From Burkholderiales bacterium (GTDB taxonomy: Bacteria > Pseudomonadota > Gammaproteobacteria > Burkholderiales > Burkholderiaceae_C): DNA of 64,000 nt. Under the pieces are notes generated by a model, which was not told the origin of the DNA, made no database searches, and was given only the letters and a program-made list of their open reading frames with translations. The stretch covers positions 186,001 to 250,000 of the forward strand of contig JAECRL010000005.1 of the NCBI GenBank assembly GCA_016000265.1, in the 5' to 3' direction. Shown here one piece after another: positions 31,985 to 40,735 of the stretch. Position numbers and translations under genes: made by a program. Each line of letters starts with the position of its first letter. Within the stretch, counting starts at the first letter, position 1.

Positions 31985-32924
31985 ACAGCTTGGCCGCGTC
32001 GATCGGGTCGAAGTGGTAGTGCTCGCCACAGAAGTCGCAGCCGATCTCCACCCTGCCTTGCTCCTCGACGATGGACTCGACCTCCTGCTGCCCCAGGCTG
32101 CGCAGCATGCCGGCGACGCGCTCTCGCGAGCAGGTGCAGGCAAAGCGCGGTCCGGTCGCGCCGGTGCGGGGCTCGAAGTAGCGCAGGTCCTCTTCCCAGA
32201 ACAGGCGATGCAGGATCGTCGGGGCGTCCAGCGTCAGCAGCTCTTCCTGCTTGAGGCTGGCCGCCAGCGTGGCGATGCGGTTGTAGGCCTCGGCCAGGTC
32301 TTCTTCGGCCGTGGCCACGCGGTCGGTGCCCGCCAGGTTGCCTTCGCCTTGAATCGGCATGCGCTGAATCAGCAGGCCCGCCGCGATCTGGTCGTTGGCG
32401 GCCAGCACGATCTTGGCGTCGAGCTGCTCCGACTGGCGCATGTACTGCTCCAGCACGGCGCTCAGGTCGTGCAAGGCATCGCCGCGCTCGCTGTTGAGCG
32501 GCACCACGCCCTGGTAAGGCTGCTGCCCCGGCTGTCGCTCTTTCGGGTCCAGGGTGATCGCGCAGCGGCCTTGGCCATGCACGTTGACCATGACCTCCAG
32601 CGGCAGGCGACCGGTGTCGCTGGCCGGCAGCTCGCCCACCACCTTGGCCGTGCTGCGGAAAGCGAAATCGGGCTGCACCTCGGTGACGGCCAGCTTGAGC
32701 GGCCCGTCGCCGAAGATTTGCATCACGACCGCGCCGTTGAACTTGATGTTGGACTGCAGCAGCACCCCAGCTGCGCTCATCTCGCCCAGCAGGCGACGCA
32801 CCGGTGCATCGAACGGCTCGCCCGACTCGCGGCGGCGCAGGAGTTCCTGCCAGGAGTCGGTCAGTCGCACGAGCACGCCCCTCACGGGCAGGCCTTCGAA
32901 CAGGAAAGTGTGCAGTTCACTCAT
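31938..32924 (-). CDS. hslO: Redox-regulated chaperone Hsp33 (HslO)
   Basis: Hsp33 is a cytoplasmic holdase activated when its zinc-binding cysteines are oxidised. The 328-aa protein has the N-terminal substrate-binding domain (HTFLFEGLPVRGVLVRL, VQPDFAFRSTAK) and the C-terminal redox switch, CTCSRERV at about residue 267 and CDFCGEHY at about 302, so all four Cys are present. The ATG at 32924 is the conserved start. It lies in a cluster of oxidative-stress genes. Its 3' end overlaps truC on the other strand by 47 bp. Confidence 0.96.
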   Translation of the reverse strand: MSELHTFLFEGLPVRGVLVRLTDSWQELLRRRESGEPFDAPVRRLLGEMSAAGVLLQSNIKFNGAVVMQIFGDGPLKLAVTEVQPDFAFRSTAKVVGELPASDTGRLPLEVMVNVHGQGRCAITLDPKERQPGQQPYQGVVPLNSERGDALHDLSAVLEQYMRQSEQLDAKIVLAANDQIAAGLLIQRMPIQGEGNLAGTDRVATAEEDLAEAYNRIATLAASLKQEELLTLDAPTILHRLFWEEDLRYFEPRTGATGPRFACTCSRERVAGMLRSLGQQEVESIVEEQGRVEIGCDFCGEHYHFDPIDAAKLFTDGADAPPGSSRLQ

Positions 32925-32983
32925 CGGGTGGGGTCCAGCAGGGGCGGGGTGGGCGCAAGTTGAGGCCAGTGGGGCGAGGGCAT

Positions 32984-33520
32984 TCAGGCCGAGGGCGGGT
33001 CCACTCGAACCATGTCGGTTTTGTATTCGGCGGATTTGGCCACGTACAGGGCCGTGCCCATGTGCATGCGCGCGAGGTCGACCTCGGTCAAGGGGCGCAC
33101 GGCTTTGGCGGGCGAGCCCATGATCAGCATGCCGTCTTCGAACACCTTGCCCTCGGTCACCAGCGCGCCCGCGGCCACCAGGCAGTTCTTGCCGATGACG
33201 GCGCCGTTGAGCACCACGGCCTGGATGCCGATCAGCGAGCCGGCGCCCACGGTGCAGCCATGCAACATGGCCTGGTGCCCCACCGTCACGTCCTCGGCGA
33301 TGGTCAGCGGGTAGCCGATGTCGGTGTGCAGCACCGACGACTCCTGCACGTTCGAGCGCGCCCCGATGACGATGGGCTCGTTGTCGCCGCGCAAGGTCAC
33401 ATGGGACCACACGCTGCTTTGCTCGGACAGGGTGACGTTGCCGATGACGTCGGCCGACTCGGCCACGAAGGCGGTGGGGTGGACGGCCGGTGCCTTGTCC
33501 TTGATGCGGTAGAGCGCCAT
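32984..33520 (-). CDS. Gamma-class carbonic anhydrase family protein
   Basis: This 178-aa protein is a left-handed beta-helix of the gamma carbonic anhydrase/YrdA group, with hexapeptide repeats and the metal-binding His triad in VTLRGDNEPI, QESSVLHTD and VGHQAMLHGC. It may hydrate CO2 or act in an unknown acyl/metal process; many members show no activity. The ATG at 33520 (MALYRIKD) is preferred to 33535. It follows on the same strand as hslO, with a 59-bp gap. Confidence 0.9.
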   Translation of the reverse strand: MALYRIKDKAPAVHPTAFVAESADVIGNVTLSEQSSVWSHVTLRGDNEPIVIGARSNVQESSVLHTDIGYPLTIAEDVTVGHQAMLHGCTVGAGSLIGIQAVVLNGAVIGKNCLVAAGALVTEGKVFEDGMLIMGSPAKAVRPLTEVDLARMHMGTALYVAKSAEYKTDMVRVDPPSA

Positions 33521-33575
33521 GGGTGTGCTGAGCAATGGGGGAGGGGTCGATTCTAAGAGGCTTGACCCAAACGTG

Positions 33576-33628
33576 TTGTCTGCGCCACGCGTGAGAATCT
33601 ATGATCAGGGTCATCCAGGACCTGACCC
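33576..33628 (+). promoter_or_regulatory. Putative peroxiredoxin promoter with overlapping inverted repeat
   Basis: TTGTCT (33576-33581) and TATGAT (33600-33605) are separated by 18 bp and lie about 50 bp before the peroxiredoxin ATG. An inverted repeat GGGTCA-N9-TGACCC (33608-33628) covers the expected transcription start. This is a plausible operator; the regulator is not identified. Confidence 0.55.
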
Positions 33629-33656
33629 ATCGCGACAAGACACGCCGGGAGCCCGC

Positions 33657-34205
33657 ATGAAAACCGTTGGCGACAAAATCGAATCCTTCCAAGTTGTGGG
33701 CGTCAAGCCCGGTTTCAAGCACCCCGAAGAGCGCGGCCAGTCCGCCTTCGAGGACCTGACCGAGCGCAGCTTCCCTGGCAAATGGAAGGTCATCTACTTC
33801 TACCCCAAGGACTTCACCTCGGTCTGCGGCAGCGAGGTCGAGGCGTTCGCGCACCTGGCCAAGTCTTTTGCCGACCGCAACGCCATCCTGCTGGGCGGCT
33901 CGACCGACAACGAGCACTCCAAGCTTGGCTGGCGCCGCGAGCAACCCTCGCTGGACCAGCCCGGCCACCACGCCTTCGCCGACGAATCCGGCCAACTCGT
34001 CGACCAGCTCGGCGTGAGGGATCGCCAGGCGGGCGTTGCCATGCGGGCCACCTTCATCGTCGACCCCGACAACGTCATCCGGCACGTGTCGGTCAACGAG
34101 ATGCTGGTGGGACGCAACCCGGACGAGGTGCTGCGCGTGCTCGACGCGTTGCAGACCGGCTCGGCCTGTGCCTGCAACCGCCAGCCAGGCGAGCCGACGC
34201 CCTGA
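33657..34205 (+). CDS. Peroxiredoxin, AhpC-like
   Basis: This 182-aa thiol peroxidase resembles the AhpC of actinobacteria (with tail CACNRQPGE similar to mycobacterial CACNWRKGD). The peroxidatic Cys is in [15 protein letters not shown] (about residue 56); the usual Pro-Thr after Cys is Gly-Ser here. Resolving cysteines lie in the SACACN tail. [18 protein letters not shown] is a family block. It would reduce peroxides with a thiol partner such as AhpD; no ahpD is in the window. An inverted repeat overlaps its promoter. Confidence 0.92.
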   Translation: MKTVGDKIESFQVVGVKPGFKHPEERGQSAFEDLTERSFPGKWKVIYFYPKDFTSVCGSEVEAFAHLAKSFADRNAILLGGSTDNEHSKLGWRREQPSLDQPGHHAFADESGQLVDQLGVRDRQAGVAMRATFIVDPDNVIRHVSVNEMLVGRNPDEVLRVLDALQTGSACACNRQPGEPTP

Positions 34206-34231
34206 CCCCCAGCCCCCCCCACACCCTGACC

Positions 34232-35008
34232 ATGCTGATCCTGCTGTCTCCGGCCAAGAGCCTCGACTACGAGAGCGCGCCCACCACCGACCGCCACACC
34301 CTGCCGCAGTTCGTCGACGACTCGGCGGCGCTCATCGAGGTGCTGCGGCCGCTCACCCCGGCTCAACTGGCCTCCATGATGGACCTCAGCGACGCGCTGG
34401 CCACCTTGAATGTCGCGCGCTACGCGGCCTGGGAGCCGCGCTTCAGCGCCGCCAACAGCAAGCAAGCGGTGCTGGCCTTCAACGGTGACGTCTACGAAGG
34501 CCTGGACGCCGCCAGCCTCAAGCAGCCCGACCTCGACTGGGCCCAGGACCACATCGGCATCCTCAGCGGGCTCTACGGCCTCCTGCGTCCGCTGGACTGG
34601 ATGCAGCCGTATCGACTGGAGATGGGCACCAAGCTCGCCAACCCCCGCGGCAAGGACCTGTATGCCTGGTGGGGGGACCGGCTGGCCGAGCACCTCAACC
34701 AGTGCCTCGCGAAACAGGGCGATGACGTGATCATCAACCTGGCTTCGCAGGAGTACTTCAAGTCGGTCAAGCGCAAGGCGCTGCGGGCCCGTGTGATCGA
34801 ATGCGTGTTCGAGGACTGGAAGGCAGGCAAGTGGAAGGTCATCAGCTTCCACGCCAAGCGCGCCCGCGGGATGATGGCTCGCCATGCGATCCTCCAGCGG
34901 GCGAAGGCCCCTGGGGACCTGCTGGACTTCAGTGCCGAAGGCTACGCCCACGACGCGATCGCGTCCGAGCCCGATCGATTGGTGTTTCGTCGGCGCCTGG
35001 CCGATTGA
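34232..35008 (+). CDS. yaaA: Peroxide stress protein YaaA
   Basis: YaaA is an OxyR-linked protein in E. coli that limits intracellular unincorporated iron and DNA damage during hydrogen peroxide stress; it also has a DNA-binding fold. The 258-aa protein has the family blocks [50 protein letters not shown] and [13 protein letters not shown], and ends with [14 protein letters not shown]. It follows the peroxiredoxin gene after 26 bp and is probably cotranscribed with it, which fits a peroxide-response unit. Confidence 0.95.
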   Translation: MLILLSPAKSLDYESAPTTDRHTLPQFVDDSAALIEVLRPLTPAQLASMMDLSDALATLNVARYAAWEPRFSAANSKQAVLAFNGDVYEGLDAASLKQPDLDWAQDHIGILSGLYGLLRPLDWMQPYRLEMGTKLANPRGKDLYAWWGDRLAEHLNQCLAKQGDDVIINLASQEYFKSVKRKALRARVIECVFEDWKAGKWKVISFHAKRARGMMARHAILQRAKAPGDLLDFSAEGYAHDAIASEPDRLVFRRRLAD

Positions 35009-35018
35009 GGAGGTGCCC

Positions 35019-35861
35019 GTGAGTCAACAGACCATCACGCCCGAGTTGCGACAGTGGATCGTTGCCCAGGCCGAATCGGGGCAGCAGCCCGAGCAGGTGC
35101 TGGCGTCCATGCAGGCCAGCGGCTGGGACGAAGACGTCGCCTTGCAGGCCATGCAGGAGGTGCTGTTCGGCAAAGGGGGCCCGGTGGCCAGGCTGCAGGC
35201 CCGCGTTCACAAGGTGCCCGAATTGCTGCCCGTGGACCGCAACCGCGTGTGGGCGCACGACCGCGAGGTCACGGTGCAGGTGCAGATTCAGCACCCGCGT
35301 GTCGTCGTGTTCAGCGATTTGCTGAGCCTGGACGAGTGCGCCGAACTCATCGAATTGTCCAGGCCTCGCCTGTCGCGCTCGGAAACCGTCGTGCACACCA
35401 CGGGGGGCAGCGAGGTCAACTCCGCTCGCACCAGCCAAGGCATGTTTTTCGGGCGGGGCGAGAACCCTTTGTGCGCGCTGATCGAGGCCCGACTGTCTGC
35501 CCTGTTGCAGTGGCCGGTTGAAAACGGCGAGGGCTTGCAGATCCTGCGGTACGCCCCGGGGGCCGAGTACCGCCCGCATTACGACTACTTCGAGCCGACA
35601 CAGCCTGGCACCCCGGCCATCCTGAAGCGAGGCGGCCAGCGGGTGGGCACCGTCGTCATGTACCTCAACACCCCCGAGGCCGGCGGTGCCACGACCTTCC
35701 CCGATGCGGGCCTCACGGTGCACCCCATTGCGGGCTCGGCGGTGTTTTTCTCGTACGCCCAGCCGCTGCCAGAGACGAAGACGTTGCATGGCGGCTCGCC
35801 GGTGACCTCGGGCGAAAAGTGGGTCGCCACCAAGTGGCTGCGCGAAGGGCGATTCGACTGA
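35019..35861 (+). CDS. 2-oxoglutarate/Fe(II) dioxygenase, prolyl 4-hydroxylase-like
   Basis: This 280-aa protein has the P4H fold. The iron ligands are the His and Asp of YRPHYDYF (about residue 188-195) and the distal His of KTLHGGSPV, with the 2-oxoglutarate-binding Lys in GEKWVATKW. The first 60 residues form a helical, UBA-like region (QVLASMQASGWDEDVALQAMQEVLF). It starts with GTG at 35019; AGGAGG lies five bases upstream. Bacterial P4Hs can modify EF-Tu or peptides; the target here is unknown. It follows yaaA by 10 bp. Confidence 0.9.
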   Translation: MSQQTITPELRQWIVAQAESGQQPEQVLASMQASGWDEDVALQAMQEVLFGKGGPVARLQARVHKVPELLPVDRNRVWAHDREVTVQVQIQHPRVVVFSDLLSLDECAELIELSRPRLSRSETVVHTTGGSEVNSARTSQGMFFGRGENPLCALIEARLSALLQWPVENGEGLQILRYAPGAEYRPHYDYFEPTQPGTPAILKRGGQRVGTVVMYLNTPEAGGATTFPDAGLTVHPIAGSAVFFSYAQPLPETKTLHGGSPVTSGEKWVATKWLREGRFD

Positions 35862-35906
35862 AGCGCCCGGCTTCAGGCCGCGTGCACCGACCGCAGCCTG
35901 GGTTGA

Positions 35907-37337
35907 TCAGCCGTTGCGCGGGCGTCGCAGGGTGGCCGTGCCGCCGCCGTGACCCCCACCCGAGTCGCTGTGACCCGCCGAGCGGGGGCCGCGGTTGTCC
36001 TGCCGGGGGGCGCCCTGACGGGCCTGCCCACCACGCGGGTTGGCCTGACCACCTTGCCCTTGCCCTTGCCGGGCCTGACCCTGGCCCTGGCCGCCACTGC
36101 GACCGCCCCCACCGCCTCCCGAGCGAGAGCCCGAGGACGAGCCTGCACCGCCATGCAGCACACGGCGACCCAACTGAATGGGCTCAGGGCGGGCGTTCGG
36201 GTCCGGCTCGAAGCCAGGCACCACCTCGCGTGGGATCTGGCGCTTGATCAACTTTTCGATGGCAGACAGGAAGCCGTCTTCATCGACGCAGACGAGGGAG
36301 AGGGCCTCGCCCTCTGCGCCCGCGCGACCCGTGCGGCCGATGCGGTGCACGTAGTCTTCCGGCACGTTGGGCAACTCGAAGTTCACGACGTGGGGCAGCT
36401 GGTCGATGTCGATGCCGCGGGCGGCGATGTCGGTGGCCACGAGCACGCGCAACTCACCCGACTTGAAGTCGGCCAGCGCGCGCGTGCGTGCGCTCTGGCT
36501 CTTGTTGCCGTGGATGGCCATGGCCGTGATGTCCTGCTTGACCAGGAACTCGACCAGTCGGTTGGCGCCGTGCTTCATGCGGGTGAACACCAGAACCTGG
36601 TGCCAGTCCTGCGACTGGATGAGGTGGGCCAGCAGCTCCTTTTTGCGATCGCGGTCCACGGGGTGGACCTTTTGCGCGATCGTGTCGGCGGTGGCGTTGC
36701 GACGTGCGACCTCGATGACCCGGGGTGAGTTGAGCAAACGCTCGGCCAGCACCTTGATCTCGTCCGAGAAGGTGGCGGAAAACAGCAGGCTCTGTTTTTT
36801 CTGTGGCAATATCGCCAGCACGCGGCGGATGTCGTGAATGAAACCCATGTCCAGCATGCGGTCTGCTTCGTCGAGCACGAAAATCTCGACGTGCTGCAGG
36901 TCCAGCGTGCCTTGTTGGTGGTGATCCAGCAGGCGGCCAGGCGTGGCCACCAGGATATCGATGCCTCGGCGCAGCGCGTCGATCTGGGGATTCATGCCCA
37001 CGCCGCCGAACATCACCATGGATTTCAGCGACAGGTATTTGCCGTAGGCGCGAACGCTTTCTTCGACCTGAGCCGCGAGTTCGCGGGTGGGCGTGAGGAT
37101 GAGGGCGCGGATGACGCGTTTGCCCTTGGGGGCGGCAGCAGCCGACGACAGCTTGTGCAGCAAGGGGAGGGTGAAGCCGGCGGTTTTGCCGGTGCCCGTT
37201 TGGGCGCCGGCGAGCAAGTCGCCCCCGGTCAGGACGGCGGGAATGGCCTGGGCCTGAATGGGGGTTGGGTTGTCATAACCGGCCTCATGAATTGCTTTGA
37301 GCAACGGCGCGGACAAACCCAGGGTTTCAAACGACAT
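35907..37337 (-). CDS. rhlE: DEAD-box RNA helicase RhlE
   Basis: RhlE unwinds RNA in ribosome assembly or decay. The 476-aa protein has the Q motif ([10 protein letters not shown]), Walker [11 protein letters not shown] (about residue 49), [26 protein letters not shown] and the helicase C-terminal motif [10 protein letters not shown]. The last about 100 residues are an RGG-like, Gly/Gln/Ser/Arg-rich disordered tail. The ATG at 37337 is the conserved start. Its leader holds a large hairpin that abuts the start codon (37339-37380). Confidence 0.94.
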   Translation of the reverse strand: MSFETLGLSAPLLKAIHEAGYDNPTPIQAQAIPAVLTGGDLLAGAQTGTGKTAGFTLPLLHKLSSAAAAPKGKRVIRALILTPTRELAAQVEESVRAYGKYLSLKSMVMFGGVGMNPQIDALRRGIDILVATPGRLLDHHQQGTLDLQHVEIFVLDEADRMLDMGFIHDIRRVLAILPQKKQSLLFSATFSDEIKVLAERLLNSPRVIEVARRNATADTIAQKVHPVDRDRKKELLAHLIQSQDWHQVLVFTRMKHGANRLVEFLVKQDITAMAIHGNKSQSARTRALADFKSGELRVLVATDIAARGIDIDQLPHVVNFELPNVPEDYVHRIGRTGRAGAEGEALSLVCVDEDGFLSAIEKLIKRQIPREVVPGFEPDPNARPEPIQLGRRVLHGGAGSSSGSRSGGGGGGRSGGQGQGQARQGQGQGGQANPRGGQARQGAPRQDNRGPRSAGHSDSGGGHGGGTATLRRPRNG

Positions 37338-37338
37338 A

Positions 37339-37380
37339 CAACAGGCCCAATGACACGTGACGCGGCGACTGCGCCTGTTG
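37339..37380 (-). promoter_or_regulatory. Leader hairpin abutting the rhlE start codon
   Basis: On the minus strand CAACAGGC (37373-37380) pairs perfectly with GCCTGTTG (37339-37346), closing a 26-nt loop. The hairpin ends one base before the rhlE ATG, so it would occlude the ribosome binding region. DEAD-box genes are sometimes controlled by leader structures; a role here is inferred. Confidence 0.45.
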
Positions 37381-37403
37381 ATATTCCGGGCCAGGAACAC
37401 CTC

Positions 37404-37466
37404 AGGTCAACCGACTGTCAACATATAGAACAAAAAGAGGTCAAACAGAAAGCCCTGATTTGACCT
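37404..37466. repeat. Three copies of AGGTCAA/TTGACCT, two as an inverted repeat
   Basis: AGGTCAA occurs at 37404-37410. AGGTCAAA (37438-37445) and its inverse TTTGACCT (37459-37466) form an 8-bp inverted repeat with a 13-bp spacer. The copies lie upstream of rhlE and could be a repressor site or provide -35-like TTGACC hexamers on the minus strand. Confidence 0.5.
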
Positions 37467-37501
37467 ACTGGTATTTCAAATTGTAGGGTGGCCAGCCCAA
37501 T

Positions 37502-37541
37502 TCACTTTCTGAGTTCGGGCAAATGAGGGGTCACTTTCTGA
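37502..37541 (+). repeat. Direct repeat TCACTTTCTGA, possible insertion-sequence end remnant
   Basis: TCACTTTCTGA occurs at 37502-37512 and again at 37531-37541, 29 bp apart. The second copy is followed by ACATTGATGTTACC. Multiple short terminal repeats of this kind recall IS21-family ends, but no transposase remains and the identity is from memory, not search. Confidence 0.4.
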
Positions 37542-37577
37542 ACATTGATGTTACCAGATGAAACGGCGTCGGGGGTG

Positions 37578-37589
37578 CAGGGGCCCCTG
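37578..37589. promoter_or_regulatory. Perfect palindrome upstream of dnaX
   Basis: CAGGGGCCCCTG is a perfect 12-bp palindrome 58 bp before the dnaX start. It could be a small operator, but GC-rich palindromes of this size also arise by chance. Confidence 0.3.
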
Positions 37590-37635
37590 AATCGGGGTGC
37601 GTGCGCCCGCTCGGTGGGGGGAGCCGTCCTGCCCC

Positions 37636-37641
37636 TAGAAT
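37636..37641 (+). promoter_or_regulatory. -10-like element placed for leaderless dnaX transcription
   Basis: TAGAAT ends six bases before the dnaX ATG and no Shine-Dalgarno sequence is seen between them. If used, transcription would begin at or near the start codon. No good -35 is visible. Confidence 0.35.
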
Positions 37642-37647
37642 CCCGCC

Positions 37648-39678
37648 ATGACTACGACGGTTCTCGCACGCAAGTATCGCCCCGGCAGTTTCGAGGCCAT
37701 GGTGGGACAGGGCCATGTGGTTCAGGCCCTGTCCAACGCCCTGACACAGCAGCGCCTGCATCACGCCTACCTGTTCACCGGGACGCGCGGCGTGGGCAAG
37801 ACCACCGTCTCGCGCATCCTGGCCAAGTCGCTCAACTGCGTTGGCCCCGACGGCCAGGGGGGCATCACCGCCCACCCCTGTGGTCAATGTCAGCCGTGTC
37901 GCGACATCGATTCCGGTCGGTTCGTCGATTACGTCGAGCTGGATGCCGCTTCCAACCGGGGCGTCGAAGAAATCTCGCAACTGCTCGAGCAGGCGGTCTA
38001 CAAGCCGGTGGTGGGGCGCTTCAAGGTCTACATGATCGACGAAGTCCACATGCTCTCCAGCCACGCCTTCAACGCCATGCTCAAGACGCTGGAGGAGCCG
38101 CCGGATTACCTCAAATTCGTGCTGGCCACGACCGACCCCCAGAAGGTGCCGGTGACCGTGTTGTCGCGCTGCCTGCAGTTCAACCTGCGTCCGATGGCCG
38201 CCCAGACCGTGCAGTCTCACCTCGCGCAGGTTCTGGAGCACGAGGCCGTGCCGCATGACGCCGGCTCGCTCAGGCTGATCTCCCGGGCTGCGCGCGGCTC
38301 CATGCGGGACGCCATGTCGCTGACCGATCAGGCCATCGCCTTCGGTGGCGGTGGTTTGCAGGAAGACGCCGTGCGCCACATGCTGGGTGCGGTCGATCGG
38401 GCCCACGTGCAGCGCCTGATCGAGGCGGTTGCCGCCGCCGACGGTGCGGCGCTGGTTGCCGCCGTGGACGCCTTGCGGGATCTGGGCCTGTCTGCCGCAG
38501 GAACCTTGGAAGAGCTGGCGGCGGCTTTGCAGCGCATGGCCGTGATCCAGGCCGTGCCCGGCCTGCAGGCCGAAGCAGACGACCCGGATGCGGAGGTCTG
38601 GCACCGCCTGGCGCCTTTGCTGGCCCCCGACGAGACGCAGTTGTTCTACAGCCTGTGCCTGCAGGGGCGTGCGGAGTTGGCGCTGGCCCCCGACGAATAC
38701 AGCGGCCTGCTGATGCTGATGTTGCGCCTGCTGGCCTTCAAGCCGGGTGGCGCCCCCGCTCAGGAGGCGCCACCCCGCCCAAAAGCTGAAGGCTCGGCGA
38801 CCGCGCGAGTGGTTGCCGAGCCCGCCGCCTCGCCTCATCGGCACCAGGTGGCCCAGTCTGCGCCGGCTCCCGTGGCGGTGCCTGTTCCGGTCGCGCCGGC
38901 CTCTGCGGCGGTGGTGCGGCCAGCGGCGTCCGCGCTGGCGCCTTCACGGGTGCCATCGCCGGCCCCCACCACGGCCCTTGCATCTGTTCCTGCTCCTGCT
39001 CCTGCCCCCGTGGCACGCGCTCCCCAGCCGGAACCCGAGCGCGCCTTGACGCCCGCCCTGAGCTCTGGCGCACCCTGGGACGATGACGCGCCGCAGCCTC
39101 CGCTGGCCGAGCCCGACGGCCCTTCTGCCGGGCCCGACCTGGGCGGACGCGACTTTTCGGCCGACGACGCCTTGGATGACGTGGGCAATGACGCGGCCGG
39201 TGAGGCGTCCCACGCCGAGCCTGAGTTCGCCCCCTCGTCCCGCACCGACACCCTGGGTGCGCAATCGGCCACCCCGGACCCGCTGGCCGACGCCTGGGCG
39301 GACCTCGTGGCGCAATTGCAGGCGCGCGGGCTGATCACGGCGTTGGTGCGAGAGCTGGCCGTGCAAGGGCAATGCCTGGCCCACGACCGCACGCCTCAGG
39401 GCAGCCGCGTGCTGCTGCGGGTCGAGCGAGCCAGCTTGATGGGCGAGATGCACCGCGAGCGGCTCTGCCAGGCCCTGGCCAGCGTGCTGGGCCACCCCGT
39501 TGAGCTCGATCTGGAGCAGGGGGTGGCCGTCAACACCCCCGCCCAACGAGACCTCGCCGCCCGCGAGGCACGCCAGCGCGCCGCCGAGGCCATGATCGCC
39601 GCCGACCCGCTTGTGCGCCGTTTGCTGGCCGATCACGTCGGCGCGCGCATCGTGCCGGGCTCGGTCCGACCCATCTGA
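37648..39678 (+). CDS. dnaX: DNA polymerase III subunit tau (and probably gamma)
   Basis: DnaX is the ATPase core of the clamp loader and, as tau, links polymerases to the helicase. The 676-aa protein has Walker [10 protein letters not shown] (residues 45-53), the zinc cluster [19 protein letters not shown] and the SRC sensor in TVLSRCLQF. The AAA+ and collar domains end near residue 370. A long Ala/Pro-rich linker and the tau-specific C-terminal domain follow. At 38762-38822 is a probable -1 programmed frameshift that would end a gamma form at 38789. There is no clear Shine-Dalgarno. It heads a dnaX-ybaB-recR group. Confidence 0.96.
   Translation: MTTTVLARKYRPGSFEAMVGQGHVVQALSNALTQQRLHHAYLFTGTRGVGKTTVSRILAKSLNCVGPDGQGGITAHPCGQCQPCRDIDSGRFVDYVELDAASNRGVEEISQLLEQAVYKPVVGRFKVYMIDEVHMLSSHAFNAMLKTLEEPPDYLKFVLATTDPQKVPVTVLSRCLQFNLRPMAAQTVQSHLAQVLEHEAVPHDAGSLRLISRAARGSMRDAMSLTDQAIAFGGGGLQEDAVRHMLGAVDRAHVQRLIEAVAAADGAALVAAVDALRDLGLSAAGTLEELAAALQRMAVIQAVPGLQAEADDPDAEVWHRLAPLLAPDETQLFYSLCLQGRAELALAPDEYSGLLMLMLRLLAFKPGGAPAQEAPPRPKAEGSATARVVAEPAASPHRHQVAQSAPAPVAVPVPVAPASAAVVRPAASALAPSRVPSPAPTTALASVPAPAPAPVARAPQPEPERALTPALSSGAPWDDDAPQPPLAEPDGPSAGPDLGGRDFSADDALDDVGNDAAGEASHAEPEFAPSSRTDTLGAQSATPDPLADAWADLVAQLQARGLITALVRELAVQGQCLAHDRTPQGSRVLLRVERASLMGEMHRERLCQALASVLGHPVELDLEQGVAVNTPAQRDLAAREARQRAAEAMIAADPLVRRLLADHVGARIVPGSVRPI
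38762..38822 (+). promoter_or_regulatory. Probable -1 programmed frameshift site in dnaX (gamma subunit)
   Basis: All elements known from the E. coli dnaX site are here in order. AGGAGG (38762-38767) is an internal Shine-Dalgarno. After 10 nt comes the heptamer C CCA AAA (38778-38784), phased so that Pro378 and Lys379 codons can slip back one base. In the -1 frame one Ser codon is followed by TGA (38787-38789), giving a product of about 380 aa. Six bases after the heptamer is a 12-bp stem (38791-38802 with 38811-38822, one G-U pair) closing an 8-nt loop. Function is inferred from this layout. Confidence 0.75.
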
Positions 39679-39749
39679 TCCCTGGCCGGGGCGTCGATCC
39701 CGGCGACAATCTCACCCTGTTACCCACTCATTGCGATAAAGGACGAGCC

Positions 39750-40076
39750 ATGCTCAAAGGACAACTCGCGGGCCTCATGAAGCAAGCCCAGCAAATGCAG
39801 GACAACCTCAAGAAGGCGCAGGATGAGCTGGCCCTGGTCGAGGTCGAAGGGCAGTCCGGCGCCGGCCTGGTCAAGGTCGTCATGACCTGCAAGAACGACG
39901 TCAAACGCGTCACCATCGACCCCAGCTTGCTGGCCGATGACAAGGACATGCTTGAAGACCTCGTGGCCGCCGCCTTCAACGACGCCGTGCGCCGCGCCGA
40001 GGCCACCAGCCAGGAAAAAATGGGCAAGCTGACCGCTGGCATGCCCATGCCCCCGGGCATGAAGTTCCCGTTCTGA
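39750..40076 (+). CDS. YbaB/EbfC family nucleoid-associated protein
   Basis: This 108-aa protein forms a small dimer that binds DNA and is thought to help organise the nucleoid or assist RecR. Typical blocks are [23 protein letters not shown] (N-terminal helix), [22 protein letters not shown] and [17 protein letters not shown], with a Met/Pro-rich end ([12 protein letters not shown]). AAAGGA lies before the ATG. It sits between dnaX and recR, the common order in proteobacteria. Confidence 0.96.
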   Translation: MLKGQLAGLMKQAQQMQDNLKKAQDELALVEVEGQSGAGLVKVVMTCKNDVKRVTIDPSLLADDKDMLEDLVAAAFNDAVRRAEATSQEKMGKLTAGMPMPPGMKFPF

Positions 40077-40113
40077 TTTTTCGGGTCACCGCCTCGTCTT
40101 CCGCACCGCAGCC

Positions 40114-40701
40114 ATGTCCGACTCCGCACTCGACGCCCTGATCGAAGGCCTGCGCAGCCTGCCGGGTGTCGGCCAGAAGTCGGCGCAGCGCATGGCTTAT
40201 CACCTGCTGCAACACGATCGCGCGGGGGCGGTGAGACTGGCTCGCGCGCTGGACCTGGCCGTCTCAGAAATCGGGCATTGCACGCGATGCCACACCTTCA
40301 GCCGGGAGCCGGTCTGCGAGGTCTGTCAGGACGAGGCGCGTGAGCGCCAGTTGCTGTGTGTGGTCGAGACCCCCGCTGACCAGGCGGCGCTGGAGCGCAC
40401 AGGCAGCTACAAGGGGCTGTACTTCGTCCTCATGGGCCGACTCAGTCCGCTCGACGGGCTGGGGGTGCGCGACATCGGCATGGGCGGCCTGATGACGCGG
40501 GCCACCGATGGCGTGGTCACGGAGGTCATCCTGGCGACGAACTTCACGGCCGAAGGCGAAACCACGGCCCACGTGCTGGCCGAGCAACTGCGCTCGCGCG
40601 GGCTGAAGGTCACGCGCCTGGCTCGGGGGGTGCCGGTGGGCAGCGAGCTGGAGTACGTGGACTTGGGCACCATCGCCCACGCGTTCCTGGACCGTCGCTA
40701 G
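40114..40701 (+). CDS. recR: Recombination protein RecR
   Basis: RecR works with RecO and RecF to load RecA at gaps. The 195-aa protein has the helix-hairpin-helix near [20 protein letters not shown], the zinc finger [16 protein letters not shown] (about residues 54-69) and a Toprim domain with [26 protein letters not shown]. The C-terminal [20 protein letters not shown] block is typical. The gap to ybaB is 37 bp. Confidence 0.97.
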   Translation: MSDSALDALIEGLRSLPGVGQKSAQRMAYHLLQHDRAGAVRLARALDLAVSEIGHCTRCHTFSREPVCEVCQDEARERQLLCVVETPADQAALERTGSYKGLYFVLMGRLSPLDGLGVRDIGMGGLMTRATDGVVTEVILATNFTAEGETTAHVLAEQLRSRGLKVTRLARGVPVGSELEYVDLGTIAHAFLDRR

Positions 40702-40735
40702 GCCCCGGAGCAGCACGCGCCCCGAGGCGGGACAC

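Larger units (their letters stand above)
37338..37647. other. Long intergenic region between rhlE and dnaX
   Basis: This 310-bp gap between divergent genes is more AT-rich than its surroundings. It contains the rhlE leader hairpin, three copies of AGGTCAA or its inverse (37404-37410, 37438-37445, 37459-37466), two direct repeats of TCACTTTCTGA, a palindrome at 37578-37589 and a -10-like TAGAAT directly before dnaX. The individual elements are listed separately. Confidence 0.7.

Noticed and set aside
37338..37647. tRNA or small RNA gene in the rhlE-dnaX gap
   Set aside because: No cloverleaf, T-loop or terminator was found; the symmetry there is better explained by the leader stem and repeats.
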